A program made the translations under genes and the position numbers. Under the pieces are notes generated by a model, which ran no database searches, had not been told where the DNA came from, and worked only from the letters and a program-made list of their open reading frames with translations. 64,000 nt of DNA, from the NCBI RefSeq assembly GCF_003234965.1, contig NZ_QKVK01000001.1, positions 434,001-498,000 on the forward strand. The letters are read 5' to 3'. The number at the start of each line of letters is the position of its first letter. Within the stretch, counting starts at the first letter, position 1. The DNA comes from Aestuariivirga litoralis. GTDB taxonomy: Bacteria > Pseudomonadota > Alphaproteobacteria > Rhizobiales > Aestuariivirgaceae. Positions 9,353-17,382 of this stretch are shown piece by piece.

Positions 9353-9556
9353 CTAAACGATTTCACTGCTCGCTGGCGGCGTCAGCTTGATGGTGTCCGG
9401 ATCATCCGGCGCTGCGTCGAGGCCCGTGCCGCGCCGATAGGCGGCATAGCGTTCCGCCAGCACCGCACAATCGACCCCACGGAAGGTCGCAGGTTCGATG
9501 CGGGTCAAACTTCCGGCCCGTGGGGTGGTCGCGTCACCTTCGATGTCCAAGCTCAT
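9353..9556 (-). CDS. Small protein of unknown function (67 aa)
   Basis: Start ATG 9554-9556 gives MSLDIEGDATTPRAGS and is preceded by GAGGAGG at about nine bases; a longer frame upstream has no ribosome site. The product is 67 residues, acidic, without membrane helix or signal peptide, with one cysteine (FRGVDCAVLAERYAAYRRG) and a C-terminal tail ending SSEIV. I do not recognise the family. It lies 76 bp upstream of the beta-propeller gene on the same strand and may be co-transcribed. Confidence 0.5.
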   Translation of the reverse strand: MSLDIEGDATTPRAGSLTRIEPATFRGVDCAVLAERYAAYRRGTGLDAAPDDPDTIKLTPPASSEIV

Positions 9557-9715
9557 GGGCGTTGCCTCCTCATCCTCCGCCGATGCTGCGCCCCGGGCGG
9601 TTAAGGAAGTGCTGAAGGGCATGATGCGAAAGGCTTATTCCAACCTGCCGGGGTGTTGGTTGAAGCCCCGGTGGCGATTGGCTAAGGTCCGGCCCGCAAA
9701 AGAGGATTATCCGCC

Positions 9716-10606
9716 ATGAACACCGCACAAGCGCAGAAGATCGCATCCGGCAAGGGCTTCATCGCCGCTCTCGACCAGTCCGGGGGGTCCACCCCCAAGG
9801 CGCTCGAAGGCTATGGCATCGGCAAGGATGCCTGGAAGACGGATGAGGACATGTTCGCGCTGATGCATGCCATGCGCGCCCGGATCATCAAGTCGCCCGC
9901 CTTCAATGGCGAACGGGTGATCGGCGCCATCCTCTTCGAGCGCACCATGGACGGCGACATCGACGGCAAGCCAGTTCCGGATTTCCTCTGGCAGAACAAG
10001 GGCGTAGTGCCGTTCCTCAAGATCGACAAGGGGCTGGCGGACGCCGCCGACGGCGTGCGCCTGATGAAGCCGATGCCCGACCTCGACAAGCTGCTCGACC
10101 GTGCCGTGGCCAAGGGCATTTTCGGCACCAAGATGCGCTCGGTGATCGACGCCGCCTCGCCCTCGGGCATTGCCGCCAATGTCGCCCAGCAGTTCGACTA
10201 TGGCCGCCAGATCCTCGCCAAGGGCCTGATGCCCATCATCGAGCCGGAGGTGACGATCTCCATCGCCGACAAGGCCGAGGCCGAAAAGATCCTGCGCGAC
10301 GAGATCCTCAAGAACCTCGACAAGCTGCCCGCCGGCCAGCAGGTCATGCTGAAGCTGACCATCCCGAGCGAGGTCAACTTCTTCAAGCCCTTGATCGATC
10401 ACCCGAAAGTCATGCGGGTGGTGGCGCTCTCCGGTGGTTACAGCCGCGAGGACGCCAATGCCATGCTGGCGAAGAACACGGGCCTCATCGCCAGTTTCTC
10501 GCGCGCCCTCAGCGAGGGCCTGTCCGCCCAGCAGTCGGACGCCCAGTTCAACGCCGAACTGGAGAAGACGATCAACGCCATCTACGACGCGTCCGTCGCG
10601 GGCTGA
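9716..10606 (+). CDS. fda: Class I fructose-bisphosphate aldolase
   Basis: A 296-residue single-domain aldolase of the bacterial class I type. It cleaves fructose 1,6-bisphosphate to glyceraldehyde 3-phosphate and dihydroxyacetone phosphate in glycolysis and gluconeogenesis, through a lysine Schiff base. Diagnostic segments are FIAALDQSGGSTPKAL near the N-terminus, FGTKMRSVI and PIIEPEV in the middle, and MLKLTIPSE followed by VVALSGGYS near the C-terminus. The ribosome site is AGAGGA. It is transcribed alone, and its 3' end faces betA, with a perfect 24-bp palindrome between them. Confidence 0.93.
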   Translation: MNTAQAQKIASGKGFIAALDQSGGSTPKALEGYGIGKDAWKTDEDMFALMHAMRARIIKSPAFNGERVIGAILFERTMDGDIDGKPVPDFLWQNKGVVPFLKIDKGLADAADGVRLMKPMPDLDKLLDRAVAKGIFGTKMRSVIDAASPSGIAANVAQQFDYGRQILAKGLMPIIEPEVTISIADKAEAEKILRDEILKNLDKLPAGQQVMLKLTIPSEVNFFKPLIDHPKVMRVVALSGGYSREDANAMLAKNTGLIASFSRALSEGLSAQQSDAQFNAELEKTINAIYDASVAG

Positions 10607-10619
10607 CGCCACCACCCTC

Positions 10620-10643
10620 GGCCGGGGCTCCGGAGCCCCGGCC
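10620..10643. terminator. Palindromic terminator between convergent fda and betA
   Basis: A perfect 24-bp palindrome, GGCCGGGGCTCC followed by its reverse complement, lies 13 bp after the fda stop and 11 bp before the end of betA. It can fold on both strands. No U-run follows on the plus strand, so the call rests on position and stem strength. Confidence 0.6.
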
Positions 10644-10654
10644 CGTTCTCGTGG

Positions 10655-12415
10655 TCAGAATGTGAGCAGTCCGTCGTCCGGCACGCGCTCGCCCCTGGCA
10701 TTGGCCAGCAGGGCCGCCTTCAGCGTGGCGCGGTCATGCGCGTAGTTCCGGGTGATCGCGGCGCCGCGCTGGCGCGTGGCCCAATGCGGATCGGCCAGCA
10801 GTGAGGCCCCCTCGGCTTCCGCCAGATGGCGCCCGCGGATCAGGTCCGCCATGCGCTCCGCCAGCACCAGCGTCGGCGCATTGAGGTCGCCCGCCGTCGC
10901 CTGGGGCATCAGCGAGGAATCAACCACGCGCAGGCCGTCAACACCGCGAACCCGCCCGTCGGGCGTGGTGACGGCGGCATCGTCGTTTCCCATCCGGCAG
11001 GTGCCACAGGGGTGATAGGCGCTCTCCACCTTGCGCTTCAGGAAGGCGTCGAGTGCCGCGTCATCCTGTGCCTCCGTACCGGGCGCCAGTTCCCTGCCCC
11101 GATAGGGCGCAAAGGCCGGCTGCGCGAAGATCTCGCGCGTCAGCCTGATGCAGGCGCGGAATTCCAGCCAGTCATCCGGGTGTGACATGTAGTTGAAGCG
11201 CACGCGCGGCAGGCTGTCCGGCCGGGCGTCCCGCAGGCGCACCCAGCCGCGGCTCTTCGAGCGCTTGGTGCCGACATGCACCTGGAACCCGTGGCCGGAC
11301 GCGAGGCTCTTGCCGTCATAGGAAATGGCCAGCGGCAGGAAATGATACTGGATGTCCGGATAGACGATGCCCGCCCGGCTGCGAATGTGCCCGCCGCTCT
11401 CGAAATGGTTGGTCGCACCCAGCCCCTTGCGCGTCGCCAGCCACTCCATGCCGATCTTCGCCTTGCCCCACAGGCTCTGCGTGGGAAACAGCGTCACGGG
11501 CCTTGTGCATTCCATCTGGATATAGAGTTCGAGGTGATCCATCAGGTTCTCGCCCACGCCGGCCAGATCCTGGATGACGGGGATGCCGTGCGACCTCAGT
11601 TCGGCAGCAGGCCCGATGCCGGAGCGCTTGAGGATCATCGGCGACATGATGGAACCCGCCGAAACGATCACCTCGCGCCTGGCCCGCGCCTGACGCGTCT
11701 CGCCGTTGACCAGATAGGAAATCCCCGTGGCGCGGCGCCCGTCGAACAGCACCCGGTCCACCATGGCCCCGGTCACCACATGCACGTTTCCGCGCGCCAT
11801 GGCGGGGCGCAGATAGGCACGTGCAGCACTCATCCGCCGCCCGTCGCCAATGTTCATTTCCATCGGGCCGAAGCCCTCGTGCTGGACCTCGTTCATGTTC
11901 CGGCTGCGGGCGTACCCCGCCTCGACGCCCGCCTCCACAAAGACGTCGTAGAGCGGATTGCGCTGAAGGCCGCGATTGACATGCACCGGCCCGGACGTGC
12001 CGCGCAGCGCTCCGCCACCTTCGACATTCTCGAGCCGCTGGAAATAGGGCAGCACATTGGACCAGCGCCAGCCATCCGCGCCAAGCGCCTCCCACAACTC
12101 GTAGTCCATCGGGTTGCCGCGCACCCAGCACATGCCATTGATCGAGGACGATCCCCCAAGGCCCTTGCCGCGCGGCAGGTTCACCTCGCGGCCATCAAGC
12201 CCCGGTTCCGGTTCGGTGCGCATGCCCCAGTTGAAGCGCCGCGTGTTCATCGGGATCGACAGCGCCGCCGGCATGTCGACGATCACCGCCCGCTCGGACC
12301 CGCCCGCCTCCAGCACGAGAATGCGAAGGGATGGGTCCTCGCCCAGCCGGTTTGCCAGCACGCAGCCGGCCGAACCCGCTCCGGCGATGACGTAGTCGTA
12401 GGTCTCCGGTGTCAT
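10655..12415 (-). CDS. betA: Choline dehydrogenase-type GMC oxidoreductase
   Basis: A 586-residue GMC flavoprotein. Residues 5-35 hold the FAD dinucleotide fold (DYVIAGAGSAGCVLANRL, VLEAGG). GKGLGGSSSINGMCWVRG is the GMC signature 1, and SAGSIMSPMILKRSGIG is signature 2. The C-terminal catalytic part has SAYHPCGTCRMG with the active-site histidine. Similarity along its length is to choline dehydrogenase, which makes betaine aldehyde for osmoprotection or catabolism, but related alcohol dehydrogenases look similar. The ATG overlaps the TGA of the upstream cupin gene as ATGA, so translation is coupled. No betaine-aldehyde dehydrogenase or BetI is adjacent, which weakens the choline assignment. 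Confidence 0.82.
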   Translation of the reverse strand: MTPETYDYVIAGAGSAGCVLANRLGEDPSLRILVLEAGGSERAVIVDMPAALSIPMNTRRFNWGMRTEPEPGLDGREVNLPRGKGLGGSSSINGMCWVRGNPMDYELWEALGADGWRWSNVLPYFQRLENVEGGGALRGTSGPVHVNRGLQRNPLYDVFVEAGVEAGYARSRNMNEVQHEGFGPMEMNIGDGRRMSAARAYLRPAMARGNVHVVTGAMVDRVLFDGRRATGISYLVNGETRQARARREVIVSAGSIMSPMILKRSGIGPAAELRSHGIPVIQDLAGVGENLMDHLELYIQMECTRPVTLFPTQSLWGKAKIGMEWLATRKGLGATNHFESGGHIRSRAGIVYPDIQYHFLPLAISYDGKSLASGHGFQVHVGTKRSKSRGWVRLRDARPDSLPRVRFNYMSHPDDWLEFRACIRLTREIFAQPAFAPYRGRELAPGTEAQDDAALDAFLKRKVESAYHPCGTCRMGNDDAAVTTPDGRVRGVDGLRVVDSSLMPQATAGDLNAPTLVLAERMADLIRGRHLAEAEGASLLADPHWATRQRGAAITRNYAHDRATLKAALLANARGERVPDDGLLTF

Positions 12416-12768
12416 CCGACGATCACATAGTACTTCAGCATCGGTCCGGGCTGGTGCCATATGCCCTTGAAGCCCCTGGGCAGCAGGAAGGCGTCACCCT
12501 TGCGATAGGTGTCGCTGAAGCCGCCATCGCTCGTCAGCGTCACCTCACCCTCCAGCACGACCATGAATTCATCGACCGGATAATCGTCATAGCGTTCGGT
12601 ATAGGCACCGCAGCGCCAGATGCCGGCGCGCAGGCCGGGCTTGGCGAAATAGGCGTGGTCGAGGCCGATGGGCGTGCCCTTCAGCAACTCGGCATGCTCG
12701 AGCGGCTGGTCGGGAAGGCTGCTCCAGCCATCGGGGCCGGACGACGAAAAGCGGATCGGATCAGGCAA
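12412..12768 (-). CDS. Cupin domain protein (DUF861 type)
   Basis: A 118-residue single cupin. The core motifs are GAYTERYDDYPVDEFMVVLEGEV and YRKGDAFLLPRGFKGIWHQ; the glutamate and the C-terminal histidine sit where cupins bind metal. DUF861 (Cupin_3) members are often ureidoglycine-type or sugar-linked enzymes, or accessory proteins of small-molecule pathways. It is the first gene of a coupled pair with the GMC dehydrogenase (ATGA overlap), so it probably acts on a substrate or product of that enzyme. Its role is unknown. Confidence 0.75.
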   Translation of the reverse strand: MPDPIRFSSSGPDGWSSLPDQPLEHAELLKGTPIGLDHAYFAKPGLRAGIWRCGAYTERYDDYPVDEFMVVLEGEVTLTSDGGFSDTYRKGDAFLLPRGFKGIWHQPGPMLKYYVIVG

Positions 12769-12797
12769 GGGGAAAACTCCTGTGCGGGCTGGCGGGG

Positions 12798-13514
12798 TTA
12801 GTTCTTGCGGGCGATCAGCACATAGCCACGCGACTTGTCGTCATTGTCGGAATCCTTGGTGTTCATCGCCGCGAAAAGCTCGTCGGCCTTCACCCAGACC
12901 GGAGGATATTTGTAGCGCGCGACGTCGAGGATGAGGAAACGGTCCGACTCCTTGTCATAGGCAGCGAGCGGCGAGAAATGCCCGCCCGTCTGCTGGCCGA
13001 TGGTCTTGCGGAGATAATTGACCAGAACGTGGTGAGCAGGCTGCGCGAGAAAGGCTGCAACTTCGCTTCGGAACGTGTCGAGATCGGTATCGGATGCGTG
13101 GCGAACCACCACCTCCACCGGCTGCACCTGCAGGAGCTGGCCGATCTGGTCGAGCGTGATCCCCTGTTTCAGGATCGTGGCCTGCGGCAGAATTGCCTCG
13201 GTCCGGTCGTTGAAGATGTTGTCCTGCGTGAAGGTGCGGAAGGGCGCATATTCGGGCACCTCGGGTGCCGGCAGCTGCATGGCATTGAACACCATCACCA
13301 TGCTGGCGACGCCACAGAAGCTCTGGGTCTTCTGGGTCAGGTAATTGCTGGCCAGCGTGAAGTAGGCTTCTCGCGCATCTGCCCCGATCAGCAGGGATTC
13401 GCCTGCAGGCGACATCGACGAGATGAGGTTGTCGGGGAGCGGCAGGCTGTCGGCCCTCGCGGCGGGTGCCAGGAGAAGCAACAACAGGCTGAGCCGAAAA
13501 AGTCTTGCCAGCAT
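12798..13514 (-). CDS. Secreted phytochelatin-synthase-like cysteine protease
   Basis: The ATG at 13512-13514 gives 238 residues with a clear signal peptide (MLARLFRLSLLLLLLAPAARA), preceded by AGAGAGGG; longer in-frame starts would bury the signal. The papain-like phytochelatin synthase fold is recognised from TQKTQSFCGVASMVMVFNAM with catalytic Cys66, GGHFSPLAAYD with His178, and FLILDVARYKYPPVWV with Asp196. Spacing is the same as in the Nostoc enzyme (Cys70, His183, Asp201). Bacterial members are short, lack the plant C-terminal domain, and mainly remove glycine from glutathione rather than polymerising it. Export to the periplasm is predicted here. It is transcribed in the same direction as the cupin/GMC pair, 29 bp upstream. 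Confidence 0.88.
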   Translation of the reverse strand: MLARLFRLSLLLLLLAPAARADSLPLPDNLISSMSPAGESLLIGADAREAYFTLASNYLTQKTQSFCGVASMVMVFNAMQLPAPEVPEYAPFRTFTQDNIFNDRTEAILPQATILKQGITLDQIGQLLQVQPVEVVVRHASDTDLDTFRSEVAAFLAQPAHHVLVNYLRKTIGQQTGGHFSPLAAYDKESDRFLILDVARYKYPPVWVKADELFAAMNTKDSDNDDKSRGYVLIARKN

Positions 13515-13642
13515 CGAAACCCTCTCTTCCTCACCCATCGGAGCAGGCACCCTGCGCCGGTGGAATCTGCGCCAGCAAACGCCCCGCGGCAACGGCCAAT
13601 TTCCACTTACGGGCGCAGCTTCCCGCCGCGGTGACGAACGCG

Positions 13643-15547
13643 CTACTTCGGCGCCTTGGACTTGCCCTTGAACTTGCCCGTGCCCTTGGCAGCATAAGGC
13701 TTCCTGTCCTTGAAGGCCGGTTTGCCGGGCTTTTCGCCGAAGGCCTTCTTCTTGGCGAATTCGCCCTTGGGCCAGGCCTTCTTGCCCGGCTTCGCAGGTG
13801 CTTGCGCGGGCCCGCCGTCCGGCGTGCCCTCCATTTCAGGACGTGGCGTCTGCCACGCCTTGCGCGGGGCTGGCCCATCCTGCCGCGCCTCGCGCGGCTT
13901 TCCATCCGCCGGCGTGATGGTGACGCCCTTCTCGCCGCTGCCGATGCGCGCCACGCGTTCGGCGAACTCGGCCGCCTTGTCGGCGGAGATCTCGAATCGT
14001 GTTTCGTCGTCGAAGATCTTGATCGAGCCCACGTCGTCGCGGGTGATGCCGCCGGCCTTGCAGATCAGCGGCAGGAGCCAGCGCGGCTCAGCCCGGCGGC
14101 TGCGGCCAACGGAGGCGGAGAACCACTGCGCGCCGGTCATGTCGCGGCGCTCCGGCCGGGGCCGTCCGGCGGCCTCGTCGCGGGGCCCCTTGCCCTCACC
14201 CGGCAGCGGAGCGGCGGAAATGTCCTCGGGCGCGGGCCTCGTGGCGAGTTGCTGGCGCAGATAGGCCGCCGCCAGCTGTTCCGGCGTCACGCGTTCGAGA
14301 AGCTCGGCCACGAATGAGGCCTCGGCCTCTTCCGGCATGGTGGCGGTGGTGGCGGCAGCAAGGATCTGCTCGCGATAGCGCATTTCGATGTCCGCCGCCG
14401 TCGGCGCATTGCGCACCGTGCCCTGGGCATTGGCAAAGCCAAGGACGCGCCGTGCGGCGGGATAGCGCCGCACCGGAACGATCAGCACGCACACGCCCTT
14501 GCGGCCGGCCCGGCCGGTGCGCCCGGAGCGATGCAGAAGCGTATCAGGATTGGACGGCAGGTCGGCATGGATAACGAGGTCGAGGTTGGGAAGGTCGATG
14601 CCGCGTGCCGCGACGTCGGTCGCCACGCACACGCGCGAACGCCCGTCGCGCATCGACTGCAGTGCATTGGTGCGCTCCGACTGCGAGAGCTCTCCCGACA
14701 GCGACACCACATGGAAGCCGCGGTCGCCGAGCTGTGCCGCGAGGTGCTTCACCGCCTCGCGCGTGTGGCAGAACACGATGGCGCTGCCGCTGTCATAGTA
14801 GAGCAGCGTGTTGATGATGGCATTCTCGCGTTCATGCGGCTGCACCAGCACCAGCTGGTAGTCGATGTCGGCATGGCGCTCGCGGGCACCGGTGGCCACG
14901 ATGCGCAATGCGTCGCGCTGATAGGTCTGGGCCAGCTGGGCGATCTGCTTCGGCACGGTGGCCGAGAACATCAGCGTGCGGCGCTCTTCCGGTGCGGCGG
15001 CGAGAATGAATTCGAGATCGTCACGGAAGCCCATGTCGAGCATCTCGTCGGCCTCATCGAGCACCACGGCGCGCAGCGCCGAGAGATCGAGGGAACCCTT
15101 GGTGATGTGGTCGCGCAGGCGCCCGGGCGTTCCCACCACGATATGTGCGCCCCGGTCCAGCTGGCGGATCTCCTTGCGCATGTCCATGCCACCCACGCAG
15201 CTTGCGGTGACGGCGCCCGCGTCGGCATAAAGCCAGCGCAACTCGCGCTCCACCTGCAGCGCCAGTTCACGCGTGGGGGCGATGATCAGGCCGAGCGGCC
15301 TGTCGGCAGGGCCGGCAATTCCCGTCTCGCCAAGCAGGGTGGGGGCGATGGCCAAGCCGAAGGCAACGGTCTTGCCGGACCCAGTCTGGGCCGACACCAG
15401 GAGGTCGCTGCCGTTTGCCTTGTCCTCCAGAACGGCGGCCTGCACCGGCGTCAGCGCAGTGTAGCCCTGCCGCGCCAAGGCCGGGGCCAGCGCCGGGTGG
15501 ACGGGAACCTCCGTGGAGGCGGCGGCGGTTTGCTCGGCGGTTGTCAT
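13643..15547 (-). CDS. DEAD-box RNA helicase (DeaD/CsdA-like)
   Basis: A 634-residue helicase. Core motifs are in order: AQTGSGKT (Walker A), PTRELALQV, TPGR, DEAD, SAT, then in the second RecA domain ATDVAARGIDLP and HRSGRTGRAG. Residues about 480-560 form a DbpA/CsdA-type RNA-binding domain (RWLLPLICKAGGITRDDVGSIKI). The last 70 residues are Lys/Pro/Gly-rich (KPGKKAWPKGEFAKKKAFG) and likely bind RNA without fixed structure. It should unwind structured RNA during ribosome assembly, mRNA decay or cold adaptation. It stands alone on its strand. Confidence 0.93.
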   Translation of the reverse strand: MTTAEQTAAASTEVPVHPALAPALARQGYTALTPVQAAVLEDKANGSDLLVSAQTGSGKTVAFGLAIAPTLLGETGIAGPADRPLGLIIAPTRELALQVERELRWLYADAGAVTASCVGGMDMRKEIRQLDRGAHIVVGTPGRLRDHITKGSLDLSALRAVVLDEADEMLDMGFRDDLEFILAAAPEERRTLMFSATVPKQIAQLAQTYQRDALRIVATGARERHADIDYQLVLVQPHERENAIINTLLYYDSGSAIVFCHTREAVKHLAAQLGDRGFHVVSLSGELSQSERTNALQSMRDGRSRVCVATDVAARGIDLPNLDLVIHADLPSNPDTLLHRSGRTGRAGRKGVCVLIVPVRRYPAARRVLGFANAQGTVRNAPTAADIEMRYREQILAAATTATMPEEAEASFVAELLERVTPEQLAAAYLRQQLATRPAPEDISAAPLPGEGKGPRDEAAGRPRPERRDMTGAQWFSASVGRSRRAEPRWLLPLICKAGGITRDDVGSIKIFDDETRFEISADKAAEFAERVARIGSGEKGVTITPADGKPREARQDGPAPRKAWQTPRPEMEGTPDGGPAQAPAKPGKKAWPKGEFAKKKAFGEKPGKPAFKDRKPYAAKGTGKFKGKSKAPK

Positions 15548-15627
15548 GAGGGGAGCTTTCGGGAAATTCGCGGTTGGCGCTCTTTGTCACAAAAGCACCC
15601 GCCGGGATACCCCTCAGCAAACCTGCA

Positions 15628-15711
15628 TCACGGCGCCCTGCTGTAGAGATATGATATCCCCACGAGTACAATTGCTCCGGCAGCCACCATCATCAGCACA
15701 ACTTCAAGCAC
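15628..15711 (-). CDS. Possible 27-aa single-span membrane protein
   Basis: A GTG-initiated frame of 27 residues in the 255-bp gap between the helicase and sulfotransferase genes: LEVVLMMVAAGAIVLVG forms one hydrophobic helix, and the tail ends SYLYSRAP. A stop codon lies nine codons upstream with no other start between. A GGGG run precedes the GTG by about six bases. Length and composition fit a bacterial membrane microprotein, but nothing else supports expression. Confidence 0.25.
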   Translation of the reverse strand: MLEVVLMMVAAGAIVLVGISYLYSRAP

Positions 15712-15802
15712 GGATACGCCCCATCGATGAGGCCTCTACGCGGGTAGGCAGGTTTTGGACTAGCGCCTGGGCAAGGACTTTCGGCAATTCGGCTTGCGGT
15801 CC

Positions 15803-16630
15803 TTACGCCGCGCCGCTCCTGTTCGGCGTGCGGCGCGCCTTGCGCATGCGAAGCCAGATGAAGGGACCGATCAGGGGCCTGAGGGCAGCATGCCGGAAAA
15901 TCCCCAGGCCGAGGGCAGTCGCAAGATAGTTCGCCTCCACCTGTCGGCTGCCGAGGCGCGGATTCTGCCGGGTTGCAGTGATCACGGCCAGGCGCTCGAA
16001 CTGGAGATGGGCGTCTTCGGTGAGGAGGTCCTTCAGCAGGACCCTGCCCGGATATCCGGCGACAAACGCGTCGAGGCCAAACTCCGCCACGTCACCGGTG
16101 AGGTTGCGCCGGAACCGCGCCGCAAAGCGTGGAAAGTCGAGAATGAAGACGTGATTGAAACGGGCCGTCGTCACGTGAAAGCAGCCCCGCTCCTCAGCGG
16201 CGCGTTGAATGGTCTGCCGATCCAGCACAACGCCATGCTTGCTCAATTCCGCATAGAGTGAGCCAAGCGACTCGTGAAGAGGCCTCGTCACCACGGCCCA
16301 TGTCACTGAGCTGAATCCGGCACCAAGTGCGAGGGTTTCGACGTCGCACGCCAGCGCAACATCAGCGATGCAGTTCTCGAAATCCTCCCCGCTGATGAGC
16401 ACCGTGCTGCACTCCGCACCTGCTTCGGCGCGGGCACGGGCAAAATAGGATCCCAGCACTGCCATGCCGTCCCGCTGCGCTTCGTGAAGGATCAGGCTGT
16501 GCTGGTTCTCGGCCCCGAAAGCCGGGTAGTGAATTCCCAGCCCGCGCAACAGCGCCCGGTTCTCGGCACAGAGCCTCTGGAAGCTCGTGGTAGCCGTCTT
16601 GTGCAGGCCACAGTGGATGACGAGTTTCAA
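15803..16630 (-). CDS. Sulfotransferase-like P-loop protein
   Basis: The TTG at 16628-16630 is taken as start because GGGGGAG lies six bases before it; a GTG at 16652-16654 would add eight residues. The 275-residue product opens LKLVIHCGLHKTATTSFQ, which is the PAPS-binding loop of sulfotransferases (a modified P-loop with HKTATTSF). Other segments are GIHYPAF, VLISGEDF and VVTRPLHESLGSLYAE, the last matching the 3'-phosphate-binding region. It could sulfate a surface glycan or lipid. No glycan genes are adjacent, so the acceptor is unknown. It lies about 100 bp downstream of the tRNA-Val gene on the same strand. Confidence 0.65.
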   Translation of the reverse strand: MKLVIHCGLHKTATTSFQRLCAENRALLRGLGIHYPAFGAENQHSLILHEAQRDGMAVLGSYFARARAEAGAECSTVLISGEDFENCIADVALACDVETLALGAGFSSVTWAVVTRPLHESLGSLYAELSKHGVVLDRQTIQRAAEERGCFHVTTARFNHVFILDFPRFAARFRRNLTGDVAEFGLDAFVAGYPGRVLLKDLLTEDAHLQFERLAVITATRQNPRLGSRQVEANYLATALGLGIFRHAALRPLIGPFIWLRMRKARRTPNRSGAA

Positions 16631-16726
16631 GACTTGCTCCCCCGTGCAGGCCACAGCGGAAACTCGGGTTTCGCGGCATGTCTGGGAACCGGCAGGACGG
16701 AAACCATGATGATGTTCTGGAGAAAG

Positions 16727-16801
16727 TGGTGGGTGGTACAGGGATCGAACCTGTGACCCCTACCATGTCAAGGTAGTGCTCTACCGCTGAGCTAACCACC
16801 C
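16727..16801 (-). tRNA. tRNA-Val (anticodon GAC)
   Basis: On the minus strand the gene reads GGGTGGTTAGCTCAGCGG at the 5' end. The acceptor stem GGGTGGT pairs with ACCACCC, the D-arm is AGCTCAGCGGTAGAGC, and the anticodon stem CTACC/GGTAG encloses the loop TTGACAT with anticodon GAC. The T-arm contains GGTTCGATCC. The 3' ACCA is encoded in the DNA. Total 75 nt. Confidence 0.97.
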
Positions 16802-16821
16802 ACGTCCGACGCGGTGGCGAC

Positions 16822-16850
16822 CCTATAGCGGGGGCCGCCGGGGCGCGCAA
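16822..16850 (-). promoter_or_regulatory. Sigma-70 promoter of tRNA-Val
   Basis: On the minus strand, TTGCGC (16845-16850) and TATAGG (16822-16827) are separated by exactly 17 nt. The start of transcription would fall about 14 nt before the mature tRNA 5' end. It lies between cpdR and the tRNA. Confidence 0.6.
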
Positions 16851-16859
16851 CCCCTAAAC

Positions 16860-17219
16860 TCAGGCCGCCATCAGGCGCTCGACCTCGTTGACGAGGTCGC
16901 GCAGGTGGAAGGGCTTGGAGAGCACCTTGGCGTCCTTCGGGGCCTTGGAATCCGGGTGCAGGGCCACGGCGGCGAAGCCGGTGATGAACATGATCTTCAT
17001 GGAAGGGTCGAGTTCCGAGGCCCGGCGGGCCAGTTCGATGCCGTCCATCTCCGGCATCACGATGTCGGTGAGCAGCAGGTCGAAGCTCGCGTGCTTGATT
17101 TCCTCGAAGGCGCTCATGCCCTCCCCGAAGCTGGTCACCTCGTGGCCGGCCTTCTGCAGGGCCTTCACCAGGAAGTTCCGCATGTCGTCGTCATCTTCGG
17201 CGAGGAGAATTTTGGCCAT
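16860..17219 (-). CDS. cpdR: Single-domain response regulator CpdR
   Basis: With start ATG 17217-17219 the product is 119 residues, a lone receiver domain: MAKILLAEDDDDMRNFL with the acidic pair, LLLTDIVMPEMDG with phospho-acceptor Asp52, IMFITGFAA, and LSKPF with the conserved lysine. An in-frame ATG three codons upstream (MKTMAKILL) is also possible. The sequence matches CpdR of Caulobacter and rhizobia, which in its unphosphorylated form goes to the cell pole and primes ClpXP to degrade CtrA and other cell-cycle proteins. Phosphate normally comes from CckA through the phosphotransferase ChpT. It is divergent from the formylglutamate amidohydrolase gene. Confidence 0.9.
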   Translation of the reverse strand: MAKILLAEDDDDMRNFLVKALQKAGHEVTSFGEGMSAFEEIKHASFDLLLTDIVMPEMDGIELARRASELDPSMKIMFITGFAAVALHPDSKAPKDAKVLSKPFHLRDLVNEVERLMAA

Positions 17220-17382
17220 GGTCTTCATCGTCATCGTCAGAAATCGTCCTGAAACGGGGGCGACACCACCGGATCGCCTTCTTGGTCTTCTAGTCTTGTG
17301 CCAGTAAACGGTGAATGAAGCCTTGCCGCCTTCCGCCCTCTGGGCAATGATCGGCGGCAACCGCCACGGAACACGAGACGGC

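Noticed and set aside
12412-12768. Cupin as ureidoglycine aminohydrolase
   Set aside because: It is a single cupin of 118 residues; the genuine bicupin enzyme is at 54425-55258.
16727-16801. tRNA as an integration site with an island beside it
   Set aside because: No integrase, no repeated tRNA 3' end and no change of base composition were seen in the flanks.
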